A DNA stretch of 53,638 bases from JBCCGR01 sp039029195 (GTDB lineage: Bacteria; Pseudomonadota; Alphaproteobacteria; Rhizobiales; Rhizobiaceae). Below are positions 25,888-34,861 of the stretch, piece by piece; position 1 is the stretch's first letter, and every line of letters starts with the position of its first letter. The position numbers and the translations under genes are program-made. The notes beneath the pieces are model-generated. The model ran no database searches and had not been told where the DNA came from. It worked only from the letters and a program-made list of their open reading frames with translations. The stretch lies in NCBI GenBank assembly GCA_039029195.1, contig JBCCGR010000029.1, positions 1 to 53,638 on the forward strand, given 5' to 3'.

Positions 25888-25930
25888 TTCGGCCTGACCC
25901 CAAGACTCTGTTGCAGTCCGGGAATCGTAC

Positions 25931-26551
25931 CTAGGTCCGGTTCCCAGTTAGCTCATCTTCGAGTTCGATGACCGCTTTTTGCGCGCTATCCATTGCCGGA
26001 TAAATGGCAAGCACCCGGTGCCAGATCTCTAGGGCTTCTTTTTTGCGCTCCATGCGTTGAAGAATCATTCCCAAACCTGACAGAGCCCCATAGTGGCGCG
26101 GTTCGAGCTCCAGAACGCGCTCAATGTCTGAAATGGATTTTCCGTACTCATCCATCATGAAGTGCAGGGTTGCGCGCTGATTCCATGCTTCCGCATATCC
26201 TGGATTGAGCACAATCGCCTGATCCAACAGGTCCAGCGCGACAGCGAATTTCTTGTCCGCCATGGCTTTTCGCGCCCAACCCGTCAGCAGATCGGTCGAT
26301 TTGCTGTCAGATCTGAACCAGTTGGCCCATATTTGTTGAGAAATACGCTGGGCCCGTTTTCGGTCACCCTCGCGCTTCAGGTTTGCAAACAGTTCATCCA
26401 GATCCTGCTTTGCAGTTTCCTTACCGCGGTCTAGCGGAATTGCGTTCTGCTTTGGGGCGTTTTGTTTCGGAACAGGGGCCTGAGCGCCGGCTATCGAATT
26501 CCAGAGCGCTGCTGCCACAGTTGCCGACAAGACAATGAGAAATGTTCGCAT
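25931..26551 (-). CDS. Secreted tetratricopeptide repeat protein
   Basis: The 206-residue protein has a signal peptide (cut after AGAQ, about residue 24), a linker rich in Pro, Lys and Gln, and at least three TPR units from about residue 95 (LDLLDQAIVLNPGYAEAWNQRATLHFMM, SDIERVLELEPRHYGALSGLG, LEIWHRVLAIYP). TPR units mediate protein contacts. It converges with the SPOR-like gene and lies upstream of rpmJ on the same strand. A periplasmic scaffold role is likely but the partner is not known. Confidence 0.9.
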   Translation of the reverse strand: MRTFLIVLSATVAAALWNSIAGAQAPVPKQNAPKQNAIPLDRGKETAKQDLDELFANLKREGDRKRAQRISQQIWANWFRSDSKSTDLLTGWARKAMADKKFAVALDLLDQAIVLNPGYAEAWNQRATLHFMMDEYGKSISDIERVLELEPRHYGALSGLGMILQRMERKKEALEIWHRVLAIYPAMDSAQKAVIELEDELTGNRT

Positions 26552-26694
26552 GTGCGAAGATTATTCGCTCATGCGATTAAGTCAAAAGCAATTTGATGTG
26601 AAATCGTTCGGGAAAACCCGTTCGTCCGTCGCCATCAGCGTCTTGATAGAATCAATCGCTGCGCTGGCGACCTGATGTCGCTCGTATCACTATC

Positions 26695-26717
26695 CCAAAA
26701 CCGGTGTCCGCTTTTGG
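26695..26717. terminator. Hairpin after rpmJ, resembling a dispersed Hyphomicrobiales repeat
   Basis: CCAAAA and TTTTGG form a 6-bp stem around CCGGTGTCCGC, about 10 bases after the rpmJ stop. The sequence resembles a short dispersed motif (AAAACCGG...CTTTT) that I recall as common between genes in Hyphomicrobiales. I saw no second copy in this window. It may act as the rpmJ terminator. Confidence 0.45.
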
Positions 26718-26727
26718 ATGATATGAG

Positions 26728-26853
26728 TTAGCCCTGACGTGCCTTGAAGCGCGGGTTGGTCTTGTTGATGACATAGACCCGGCCCTTGCGGCGAATAACA
26801 CGGTTGGCCCGGTGACGGCCTTTCAGCGATTTGAGCGAATTTTTGATCTTCAT
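26728..26853 (-). CDS. rpmJ: 50S ribosomal protein L36, zinc-free type
   Basis: The frame from ATG 26853 to TAA 26728 gives 41 residues, opening MKIKNSLKSLKGRHR, then VIRRKGRVYVINKTNPRFKARQG. This is L36 of the type without the zinc-binding Cys/His set, the normal alphaproteobacterial form (like E. coli YkgO). It is a rigid, basic component of the large ribosomal subunit. Its ribosome binding site is weak (GGA, about 6 bases upstream). A promoter and a terminator-like hairpin lie directly upstream. An unrelated 79-residue reading frame overlaps the same region. Confidence 0.96.
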   Translation of the reverse strand: MKIKNSLKSLKGRHRANRVIRRKGRVYVINKTNPRFKARQG

Positions 26854-26898
26854 TGGTCCAACGCCATAATCTTCTGTGGTCGCTTGATGTGCGTACCC

Positions 26899-26926
26899 AA
26901 AAAAACACGCGCCTCAGCGGGCGCGT
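26899..26926 (-). terminator. Intrinsic terminator or attenuator in front of rpmJ
   Basis: On the minus strand ACGCGCC (26926-26920) pairs with GGCGCGT (26913-26907) to make a 7-bp, nearly all GC stem with a 6-base loop, followed one base later by seven U residues (26905-26899). This is a textbook intrinsic terminator. It lies 46 bases upstream of the rpmJ start and just downstream of the promoter at 26938-26967. Confidence 0.7.
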
Positions 26927-26937
26927 CATTCGCGCGG

Positions 26938-26967
26938 TTGATACCCGCCATGCGTCCTATTTGTCAA
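26938..26967 (-). promoter_or_regulatory. Promoter candidate for rpmJ
   Basis: A consensus -35 (TTGACA, 26967-26962 on the minus strand) is followed by a -10 candidate, GTATCA at 17-base spacing or TATCAA at 18. Transcription would start near 26931, only a few bases before the terminator-like stem. Confidence 0.5.
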
Positions 26968-27143
26968 CCGGTATCCGGTGTTTCGCTGGAAGAAGCTATA
27001 GATCAATCCGTGTCGCGCCCATGACAGGAAATGACGCCAAAGATCGCAAGCAACACAGACCCGGTCTCTAAACATGCCACAGTGCGCAAAGCCGCGTGAA
27101 CTGTTAGTTTCAATCCGGATTACGATTTTGCAGGTGCCCCGCG

Positions 27144-28397
27144 ATGCGGAAATTCAGTGCGTTATCTCTCGCCCGCGAGGCGCTCAGATCCCACAAGGGT
27201 TGGGATCGGCAATGGTCGAGCCCCGAACTGAAAAAGTCCTACGATGTGATCATCGTGGGAGCCGGCGGTCACGGCCTTGCAACCGCCTACTACCTCGCCA
27301 AAGAGCACGGAATCACCAATGTTGCCGTTCTTGAAAAAGGATGGCTGGGCGGCGGCAACACGGGTCGCAACACCACCATCATCCGCTCCAACTATCTCTA
27401 TCCGGAGAGTGCAGGACTTTACAATCACGCTGTCAAGTTGTGGGAAGGGTTGAGCCAGGAGCTCAACTACAACGTCATGTTCTCCCAGCGTGGAGTAATG
27501 ATGCTTGCGCACTCTGTGCACGATGTGCAGGTGGCGAAGCGGCACATCCACGCCAATCGCCTCAGCGGCGTCGACAATGAGTGGCTGACGCCGGAAGAGG
27601 CGAAAGCCTATTGCCCGCCGCTTAGCATTTCAAAATCCGCCCGTTACCCGGTGATGGGGGCAGCATTGCAGCGCCGTGGCGGGGTTGCCCGTCATGATGC
27701 CGTCGCATGGGGCTACGCACGCGCTGCATCCGATCTTGGTGTGGACATCATCCAGAAATGCGAAGTTACAGGCATTGTTCGCGATGCAAGCGGTGCGATC
27801 AGCGGTGTTGAAACCAGTCGCGGCCCTATCTCCGCGAAAAAAGTTGGCGTTGTCGCTGCCGGACACACATCGGTCTTGATGGCCATGGCCGGCCTTCAGA
27901 TGCCGCTTGAAAGCTATCCACTTCAGGCGCTTGTTTCTGAGCCTGTGAAACCAATCTTCCCGTGCGTCGTTATGTCGAATGCGGTTCACGCCTATATTTC
28001 ACAGTCGGACAAGGGCGAACTGGTCATCGGTGCTGGCACCGATTCCTACCTCTCCTATTCCCAGACGGGTTCGCTCCACATTCTCACACACACGCTCGAT
28101 GCAATATGCGAACTCTATCCCATGTTCTCGCGCATGAAGATGTTGAGAACCTGGGGCGGCATTGTGGATGTGACGCCTGACCGTTCACCGATCATCGCAA
28201 AAACCCCAGTTGACGGTCTCTATGTGAACTGCGGTTGGGGGACTGGTGGGTTCAAAGCAACACCGGGCTCCGGGCATGTGTTTGCCCACACAATTGCGCA
28301 AGATCGGCCACACGCGATCAATACCGGTTTCCACCTCGACCGGTTCCGCAATGGTCGCCTCATCGATGAAGCCGCTGCTGCGGCTGTGGCGCACTGA
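27144..28397 (+). CDS. soxB: Sarcosine oxidase, beta subunit
   Basis: The 417-residue flavoprotein has an N-terminal dinucleotide fold (YDVIIVGAGGHGLATAYYLA, from residue 33) and a GGVARHDAVAWG motif. H184 is the likely site of covalent FMN, as the equivalent His is in the Corynebacterium and Arthrobacter enzymes. Heterotetrameric sarcosine oxidase oxidises sarcosine to glycine and passes the methyl group to THF in the cytoplasm; the beta subunit carries the demethylation site. It is the first gene of soxBDAG. About 290 bases upstream of it hold only the rpmJ control region and no recognisable regulator site. Confidence 0.96.
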   Translation: MRKFSALSLAREALRSHKGWDRQWSSPELKKSYDVIIVGAGGHGLATAYYLAKEHGITNVAVLEKGWLGGGNTGRNTTIIRSNYLYPESAGLYNHAVKLWEGLSQELNYNVMFSQRGVMMLAHSVHDVQVAKRHIHANRLSGVDNEWLTPEEAKAYCPPLSISKSARYPVMGAALQRRGGVARHDAVAWGYARAASDLGVDIIQKCEVTGIVRDASGAISGVETSRGPISAKKVGVVAAGHTSVLMAMAGLQMPLESYPLQALVSEPVKPIFPCVVMSNAVHAYISQSDKGELVIGAGTDSYLSYSQTGSLHILTHTLDAICELYPMFSRMKMLRTWGGIVDVTPDRSPIIAKTPVDGLYVNCGWGTGGFKATPGSGHVFAHTIAQDRPHAINTGFHLDRFRNGRLIDEAAAAAVAH

Positions 28398-28440
28398 TAT
28401 GCGCTCTCAAAACCCTCAATAACTCCTCAGGATCAGGCCT

Positions 28441-28743
28441 ATGTTGTTGATACGCTGTCCCTATTGTGAGCAGGACTTGCCCGAACTGGAGTTCGCCAAT
28501 GCAGGCGAAGCCCATGTGGTGCGCTCATCCGATATGGTTGGATTGAGCGATGAAGAGTTTGAGACGTTTTTCTTCATCCGTGAAAATCCGAAAGGCATCA
28601 GCTTCGAACGTTGGCGGCATGTTCACGGGTGCGGCCGGTTTTTCAATGCGGCCCGAGACACGGTCAGCGACACATTCCTGCTCACATACAAGGCAGGAGA
28701 GCCGAAACCGTCGCTGGATGACCTTGAGGGACAGAAGAAATGA
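28441..28743 (+). CDS. soxD: Sarcosine oxidase, delta subunit
   Basis: The 100-residue subunit has the zinc site of SoxD: C6-x2-C9 near the N-terminus and H60...C64 in WRHVHGCGRFF. It is structural and stabilises the alpha-beta assembly. It follows soxB by 43 bases and overlaps the soxA start by 4 bases (ATGA), so soxD and soxA are coupled. An AGGA site lies upstream. Confidence 0.96.
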   Translation: MLLIRCPYCEQDLPELEFANAGEAHVVRSSDMVGLSDEEFETFFFIRENPKGISFERWRHVHGCGRFFNAARDTVSDTFLLTYKAGEPKPSLDDLEGQKK

Positions 28744-31721
28744 CCGGCTCAAACCGCATTGCAGGCTATGGCGAGGTTTCTCGCTCAAAGCCGGTTACCT
28801 TCACCTTTGATGGTAAAACATATCAGGGTTTTGAAGGTGATACGCTCGCTTCCGCGCTTCTTGCCAACGGCGTGCATCTCGTGGGCCGTTCGTTCAAATA
28901 TCATCGCCCTCGGGGTTTCCTATCGGCTGGACCGGAAGAACCCAACGCATTGGTTGGCATTTCACGCGACAAGACGCGCTCCCAACCCAATGTACGCGCA
29001 ACCATTCAGGAACTTTATGACGGTCTGATCGCGGAAAGTCAGAACCGCTGGCCATCGCTCACCTTCGATGTTGGAGCAGTAAACGACCGGTTCTCGCGCC
29101 TGTTTCCGGCCGGGTTCTACTACAAAACCTTCATGTGGCCGCGTTCCGCCTGGGACAAACTCTACGAACCATTCATCCGCCGTGCTGCCGGTCTGGGGCA
29201 TTCGCCAACGGAAGCCGATCCTGACCGATATTCCAACCGCTATGCCCATTGCGACTTGTTGATCGTCGGCGGCGGCCTCTCCGGACTCACAGCAGCGTCA
29301 GAAGCTGCAAAGAGCGGCAAATCTGTCATCCTGTGCGATGAAAATCCGGTTCTTGGCACTGGCTTGCGCAGCGATCTTCGTACAAAATTCAGCGGTAAAT
29401 CCGCCAGAGTACATCTGAATAAGCTGATTGAAACGGTAAGATCGGCGGAAAACATTCAGGTCCTGACCAGAACCACCGCGTTTTCCTACCTTGCGCAAAA
29501 CATGGTCGCGCTTGCGGAACGTGTGACCGAACATCAGGCCAGTCCTGAAAGCGATGCGCCCCGCGAACGTCTCTGGCAGGTCCGGGCGCAGAAAGTCATT
29601 CTCGCCACCGGTGCCATTGAGCGACACATGGTGTTTGACGGAAATGATAAGCCGGGTGTGATGCTTGCCAATGCGGCGCAGACCTTTTTAGCTCGATATG
29701 GTGTGGCCGTTGGAGCGAAGGTTGGCGTCTATACGGCCACCGACACAGCCTATGCGGCTGCAATTGCACTGCATCAGGCAGGTATTCAGGTTCCCGTGAT
29801 TGTGGATGCCCGGTCTGGCACGTTGTCGGCTATTGGGGAGGAAGCTCGGCTTCTTGGTATCAAGGTCGTGAACAACGCCTTCATCAAACGGGTGAACGGG
29901 CGTCTTCGGGTGCAGTCGATGGTGGTTGAACATCAGGGCACTCGGGAGACATTCGATGTGGACGCCATCATCACATCGGCAGGATGGACTCCTTCCCTTC
30001 ATCTCTTTTCGCAGTCTCGGGGCAAAGTTGCCTGGGATCAGGAAACGCGACGCTTTTTACCCGGCGATTATGCGCAAGAGTGCCAATCCATCGGCGCCTG
30101 CAACGGCACCGACACAATTGCGGAGCTTATCAGTGAAGCTGTTTCGGCCGCTCGTTGGGGCATTGGCAGCCGTGCTCGGGCAAAGCCTAAAATACCTGAG
30201 ATCGAGGACGAGGTTCCTGCTTCCGGTGGCATGATCGGCGCCGACAAGGGTGCTGGACCCGACAATCCGGTCAAGGCCTTTGTGGATTTCCAGAACGACG
30301 TGACGGCGAAGGACATCCGCCTTGCCGTCAAGGAAGGGTTCCACTCCATTGAGCATGTAAAGCGCTACACAACCACAGGAATGGCGACCGATCAGGGCAA
30401 GACGTCAAATCTGCATGGTCTGGCAATCGCCGCTGAAGCACTTGGCAAGGACATTCCGGAAGTTGGCCTCACCACGTTCCGTGCACCTTATACACCGGTG
30501 AGCTTTGGCACGTTCGTGAACCACAACAAGGGTGAACTGTTTGATCCCACCCGAAAGACATCGATCCACGACTGGGCCGTTGAACAAGGTGCCGCTTTCG
30601 AACCGGTCAGCCTTTGGCAACGTGCGTGGTATTTCCCGCAAGACGGCGAAGACATGCACGCCGCTGTCGCGCGCGAGTGCAAAACAACTCGTAAGATCGC
30701 CGGTATCTTCGATGCGTCGACGCTCGGCAAGATCGAAGTGGTTGGACCGGATGCCGCCGAATTCATGAACCGGCTCTACACGAACTCATGGACCAAGCTG
30801 GGCGTGGGACGGTTAAAATATGGTATCATGTGCCGGGAAGACGGCTTCATCTACGATGATGGCGTCGTCGGCCGGCTTGGTGAGAACCGTTTCCATGTGA
30901 CCACCACAACGGGTGGTGCACCACGTGTTCTTAATCACATGGAAGACTATCTTCAGACCGAGTTCCCCGATCTCAAGGTCTGGTTGACATCAACCTCCGA
31001 ACAATGGGCAGTGATCGCGGTGAACGGCCCGAAAGCCCGGGAAATCATTGCGCCACTTGTGGAGGATATTGATTTCTCACCGGATGCTTTGCCGCATATG
31101 AGCGTGCGGGAGGGCAAGATCTGCGGTGTTCCCACCCGCCTTTTCCGTATGTCGTTTACCGGCGAGATGGGCTTCGAAATCAATGTGCCGTCCAACTACG
31201 GTCGGGCTGTTTGGGACGCGATATGGGATCGCGGCGCACCAATAGGCATGGTGCCTTACGGCACTGAAACCATGCACGTTCTTCGCGCCGAAAAAGGCTA
31301 TATCATTGTTGGCCAGGACACCGATGGAACGGTCACCCCGCACGATGCCGGCCTTTCATGGGCAATTGCCAAATCCAAACCTGACTTCGTGGGCAAACGT
31401 GGCCTTGAGCGCCCCGATCTGAAGGCCGACGGTCGTCCTCAACTGGTGGGCCTCAAATCACTCGATGGCAAAACTGTGCTTGAAGAAGGCGCGCAGATTA
31501 CGAACCGAATGAACCCTTCCGGTCCGGTCGACATTCAGGGCTTTGTCACCTCATCCTACTGGTCGGAGACCCTGCAATCTCCCGTGGCGATGGCCCTTGT
31601 GAACGGTGGACGGTCCAAAATGGGCGAAACGCTCTTCGTGCCGATGGTGAACGAGACCCATAAGGTGGAAGTCTGCGACACGGTGTTCCTCGACAAAGAA
31701 GGAGGTCGCGTCCATGGCTAA
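28740..31721 (+). CDS. soxA: Sarcosine oxidase, alpha subunit
   Basis: The 993-residue protein has the standard SoxA order. First is an N-terminal ferredoxin-like fold without cluster Cys (TFDGKTYQGFEGDTLASALLANG), then an NAD-binding fold with LLIVGGGLSGLTAAS at about 171-190. A central region follows, then a C-terminal GcvT-like THF-binding domain (about 600-990) with NRLYTNSWTKLGVGRLKYG and VGQDTDGTVTPHDAG. It accepts the imine or formaldehyde from the beta site and makes 5,10-methylene-THF. Length agrees with the family. Its 3' end overlaps soxG by 8 bases. Confidence 0.96.
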   Translation: MTGSNRIAGYGEVSRSKPVTFTFDGKTYQGFEGDTLASALLANGVHLVGRSFKYHRPRGFLSAGPEEPNALVGISRDKTRSQPNVRATIQELYDGLIAESQNRWPSLTFDVGAVNDRFSRLFPAGFYYKTFMWPRSAWDKLYEPFIRRAAGLGHSPTEADPDRYSNRYAHCDLLIVGGGLSGLTAASEAAKSGKSVILCDENPVLGTGLRSDLRTKFSGKSARVHLNKLIETVRSAENIQVLTRTTAFSYLAQNMVALAERVTEHQASPESDAPRERLWQVRAQKVILATGAIERHMVFDGNDKPGVMLANAAQTFLARYGVAVGAKVGVYTATDTAYAAAIALHQAGIQVPVIVDARSGTLSAIGEEARLLGIKVVNNAFIKRVNGRLRVQSMVVEHQGTRETFDVDAIITSAGWTPSLHLFSQSRGKVAWDQETRRFLPGDYAQECQSIGACNGTDTIAELISEAVSAARWGIGSRARAKPKIPEIEDEVPASGGMIGADKGAGPDNPVKAFVDFQNDVTAKDIRLAVKEGFHSIEHVKRYTTTGMATDQGKTSNLHGLAIAAEALGKDIPEVGLTTFRAPYTPVSFGTFVNHNKGELFDPTRKTSIHDWAVEQGAAFEPVSLWQRAWYFPQDGEDMHAAVARECKTTRKIAGIFDASTLGKIEVVGPDAAEFMNRLYTNSWTKLGVGRLKYGIMCREDGFIYDDGVVGRLGENRFHVTTTTGGAPRVLNHMEDYLQTEFPDLKVWLTSTSEQWAVIAVNGPKAREIIAPLVEDIDFSPDALPHMSVREGKICGVPTRLFRMSFTGEMGFEINVPSNYGRAVWDAIWDRGAPIGMVPYGTETMHVLRAEKGYIIVGQDTDGTVTPHDAGLSWAIAKSKPDFVGKRGLERPDLKADGRPQLVGLKSLDGKTVLEEGAQITNRMNPSGPVDIQGFVTSSYWSETLQSPVAMALVNGGRSKMGETLFVPMVNETHKVEVCDTVFLDKEGGRVHG

Positions 31722-32289
31722 AGCTGCTTCCAAAACAAACACAAAACCTGCTGTGGCGACGTTCGCTGGTCCACTCGACGGAAAACGGATGGCACGCGAT
31801 TCCGTTTCCCTTGAGCTAGCGGCACCGTGTTCGCGGACCGCTTTACGGGCGGATAACAAGAGCCTCGCTGCCGTTTCAAAGGTTGTTGGCGTTGCGTTGC
31901 CGAAGAAGGCGAACCAATCCGCATCCACCGAAAGCCGTCACGCACTGTGGCTCGGCCCTGACGAATGGCTGATTTTGGATTTTGCCAGTTCGGACAATCC
32001 AATTGTTCCCGAGCCCGATGACAGCAAATATTCTGCCGTCGACGTGACCCACCGCAACGTGGCGATCAATGTAGAAGGGGCCAGTGCGGAAGCCGTGCTT
32101 GCGGCGGGTTGTCCGCGCGACCTTCGCGTCGCGGCTTTTCCAGTCGGATCATGTTGCCGAACCGTATTCGGCAAAGCCGAAATTATTCTTTGGCGCAGGG
32201 ACGAAACCACCTTTCATGTGGAGTGTTGGCGGTCTTATGCAAACTATGTGTGGGGATTTCTGGCCGACGCCGCAAACGATGCGGGATAA
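31714..32289 (+). CDS. soxG: Sarcosine oxidase, gamma subunit
   Basis: The 191-residue protein matches SoxG, a distant relative of GcvT without catalytic residues that packs against the alpha subunit. Recognisable parts are LWLGPDEWLIL and the VDVTHRNVAINVEG and LAAGCPRDLR segments. The ATG at 31714 has a strong GGAGG site 8 bases upstream inside the end of soxA. It closes the operon and converges with the sulfatase gene, 27 bases apart. Confidence 0.94.
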   Translation: MAKAASKTNTKPAVATFAGPLDGKRMARDSVSLELAAPCSRTALRADNKSLAAVSKVVGVALPKKANQSASTESRHALWLGPDEWLILDFASSDNPIVPEPDDSKYSAVDVTHRNVAINVEGASAEAVLAAGCPRDLRVAAFPVGSCCRTVFGKAEIILWRRDETTFHVECWRSYANYVWGFLADAANDAG

Positions 32290-32316
32290 AGGCATCCACC
32301 CACCCATTTGTCCCGA

Positions 32317-33993
32317 TCAGGCATCAGGCCTTGGCTTCGCTTTTCCTCGATATTTAACCGAACGATGAGGGTCCACGTCGCTCTCATCGTAAGCGCCAAC
32401 CAGAATTCCACGCACACTGGAGCGCCCGCGGGCTGATGTGATGTCCTTCTCAGATCGTGTTGTGCGCTGAGACATGCGTCGCCCCCACTTTCCAAGCCGA
32501 TCATACATCATGGCGATGATATTGGCGTACGCCGAGTCACTACCGAAGTCTGTTAGTTCATCCGGGTCGTTCTCAAGATCAAACAGCATGGGCCGGAACG
32601 GTTCGCCGGTATTTTGGTCCACCCCTTCCGCATGCATCAGCTTCCATCTTTTGTCCGCCACCATGAAAAGGCGCGCATCGCGCGGGGCCAGGCCGAGGTT
32701 CACACACATCTGCGTCAGGGAATAGTCGTATTCGCTTACGACGAAATCGCGCCACGATTCCGGCTGTTGACCACGCAGAAACGGCATTAATGACCGCCCT
32801 TCCAGGATGTGATCAGGCACATCACCCCCGGCGAACTCCACGAATGTCGGTGTGAGATCAATCGCTTCCACAAGTTCATCGCAAACCGTGCCGCGCGTGG
32901 CGTCTGATTCTGGTGAGGGGTCGTAGACAATCATCGGAATTTTGGCGGAAGGATCGTGGAACAAATCTTTTTCGCCCAGCCAGTGATCGCCGAGATAATC
33001 ACCATGGTCGGATGTGATGACGATCATGGTGTCATCCATGCGCCCGGCGTTTTCAAGATATTTGAACAGGACACCCATCTGATCATCACACTGTTTGATG
33101 AGCCCCATATAGGCTGGAATAACCACCTGTCGGACTTCATCGCGGCTGAAGGACCGTCCAATCGCATTGTTCATGAACTGCTCATAGACCGGGTGCGGAT
33201 CTTCTCGCTCGTCCGGATGGCGAACAGCGGGCGGCACCTGATTGCCACCATACATGTTGTGATAGGGTTCCGGCACAATGTAGGGCCAGTGCGGTTTGAT
33301 GTAGGACGCATGGCACATCCAAGGCTTGTCGTCGTTTCTGCTTTCGATGAATTGAATGACCTCGCGGGTCAGCCAGGGCGTTTCGGAATCCGCCTCATCA
33401 ATGTTGGCAGGTTTTTCGGCGTGACGCATGAACCAACCGGACGCAATGTCACCATCTTCGTCGACACCGGAATTGGCAAAATCATGCCAGGGATTTTCGC
33501 CGGGATACCCTTTGGAATTCAGATACTCGTTGTATGGCGAACGACGCTCATCATAAAAACCGTCCGGTCCCTGCCCCCACAGCCCATCGTCGCGAGTAAA
33601 GATATCGAAACCGCATTCCGCGACACGGGCGCCAATGACACTGTCAGGCGCTATGCCCAGCCGGGTCATTCCCTCCTTGTCGGCGGCCATATGGGTTTTG
33701 CCCACAAGGTACGAGTTCATTCCGAGCTTGCGAAGATGATCACCCATCGTGTGCTCGCCCACCTTCAACGGCATTCCATTCCATTGGGCACCATGGCTGC
33801 TCGCATAGCGCCCGGTGTAAAAGCTCATACGGGAAGAACCACAAACGGGTGATTGCACATAGCAACGGGAAAACCGCACACCTTTTTCAGCGATGGCATC
33901 GATGTGCGGCGTGTGAAGATGTGGGTGTCCGGCACAGCTCAGATAGTCAAACCGGAGCTGATCGAACATGATGAAAAGAATGTTCTTGCGCAT
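32317..33993 (-). CDS. Sulfatase / alkaline phosphatase superfamily hydrolase
   Basis: The 558-residue protein has no signal peptide and opens with the metal-binding NILFIMFDQLR (D11, Q12). The sulfatase motif is C51-G-S-S-R55, where C51 would be converted to formylglycine; later metal ligands are in ITSDHGDYLGDH. The third motif position is Ser instead of the Pro that standard formylglycine-generating enzymes prefer. Cytoplasmic members include choline sulfatase and phosphonate monoesterases, so the substrate may be a small sulfate or phosphonate ester. It lies 81 bases downstream of the 2OG-type hydroxylase gene and may share its transcript. No maturase gene is in the window. Confidence 0.88.
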   Translation of the reverse strand: MRKNILFIMFDQLRFDYLSCAGHPHLHTPHIDAIAEKGVRFSRCYVQSPVCGSSRMSFYTGRYASSHGAQWNGMPLKVGEHTMGDHLRKLGMNSYLVGKTHMAADKEGMTRLGIAPDSVIGARVAECGFDIFTRDDGLWGQGPDGFYDERRSPYNEYLNSKGYPGENPWHDFANSGVDEDGDIASGWFMRHAEKPANIDEADSETPWLTREVIQFIESRNDDKPWMCHASYIKPHWPYIVPEPYHNMYGGNQVPPAVRHPDEREDPHPVYEQFMNNAIGRSFSRDEVRQVVIPAYMGLIKQCDDQMGVLFKYLENAGRMDDTMIVITSDHGDYLGDHWLGEKDLFHDPSAKIPMIVYDPSPESDATRGTVCDELVEAIDLTPTFVEFAGGDVPDHILEGRSLMPFLRGQQPESWRDFVVSEYDYSLTQMCVNLGLAPRDARLFMVADKRWKLMHAEGVDQNTGEPFRPMLFDLENDPDELTDFGSDSAYANIIAMMYDRLGKWGRRMSQRTTRSEKDITSARGRSSVRGILVGAYDESDVDPHRSVKYRGKAKPRPDA

Positions 33994-34074
33994 TTGCCCT
34001 TACGAACAGGGAAGAAATGAGAATGTTGCGACTTGATTGCCAGACGTCGGCGCAATTCTCAATGGTGGGTGCAG

Positions 34075-34743
34075 TTATTCAGTCAGTTGCTCATAGGCAA
34101 GTGCTGCAACGATGTGCACCCGCCGGGTTTCCCCACCGTTGAGAGCGGTGTGATAGCCGCGCGTATCGGTGAAATAGACCGATCCGTCCGCTGGCAAATG
34201 GGTCACATGGTGGTTGACCACGAACAATGATCCTGGGTTTGTCGTGATCGGGATGTGCAATCGTGGCTCGGGATCGCGGTGCCAGGAATTGCAATTGTAG
34301 AGCCCCTTGGAAAGAACCCGCATGCGGCCAATTGGGAAACGAGCGGAAAGCTCTTTGTGCACGTGCTCGAAATAGGTTCCCCGAAACTTTGGGTTAAACT
34401 CACTGAAGTCGATTTCCGGAACGAGGTCCTCGCGCGGTTCTTCAACGTAGCGATCATCACCACGCAACCAGTAGCGACCGGAAAGATCGTTTTCTGTCCA
34501 TTCGGTCTGGCCGGGCCGCTGGGTCAACGGAAGCGCTGCAAACCCCTCATCCTGCATGGAGCCCTGAAAGGCTTCGATCTCGAGACACTCATTCAATGCA
34601 TCCCGCAGCATAGCAATGTCGAAGGACAGGTCGAGGCGCTGAATACCGGGACCAGCAACAAAACCGGCAACAGATTGGGTCGGTGGCCGTTCTGTCATCC
34701 AAGCTTCGATAGATTGAACATCATGGTCGACAATTGCGCTCAT
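34075..34743 (-). CDS. Aspartyl/asparaginyl beta-hydroxylase-like 2-oxoglutarate oxygenase
   Basis: The 222-residue protein has the iron-binding triad H155-x-D157 (SWHRDPEPRLHIPI) and a distal H198 (YHTALNGG), with an Arg nearby (R207/R208) to hold 2-oxoglutarate. This is the double-stranded beta-helix layout of the Asp/Asn hydroxylase group, whose bacterial members hydroxylate amino acids, peptides or lipid tails. The substrate is unknown. It precedes the sulfatase gene on the same strand. The start at 34743 is the only good ATG. Confidence 0.75.
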   Translation of the reverse strand: MSAIVDHDVQSIEAWMTERPPTQSVAGFVAGPGIQRLDLSFDIAMLRDALNECLEIEAFQGSMQDEGFAALPLTQRPGQTEWTENDLSGRYWLRGDDRYVEEPREDLVPEIDFSEFNPKFRGTYFEHVHKELSARFPIGRMRVLSKGLYNCNSWHRDPEPRLHIPITTNPGSLFVVNHHVTHLPADGSVYFTDTRGYHTALNGGETRRVHIVAALAYEQLTE

Positions 34744-34861
34744 GGTCGCTTCAGCCTCCGCTCATTGGACCTGTGATCCGAACGCTTGCATGTTGCCTCT
34801 CTCGGGAACAACGAAAATCGGACAAAGGGCAGGCTGGATGCGACGTTTGCCGGTTGAAATC

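Noticed and set aside
26690..26929. 79-residue frame overlapping rpmJ, starting right at the promoter
   Set aside because: Its sequence has no protein-like pattern; the overlapping 41-residue L36 is unmistakable. A leader-peptide role for its first codons cannot be excluded but nothing supports it.
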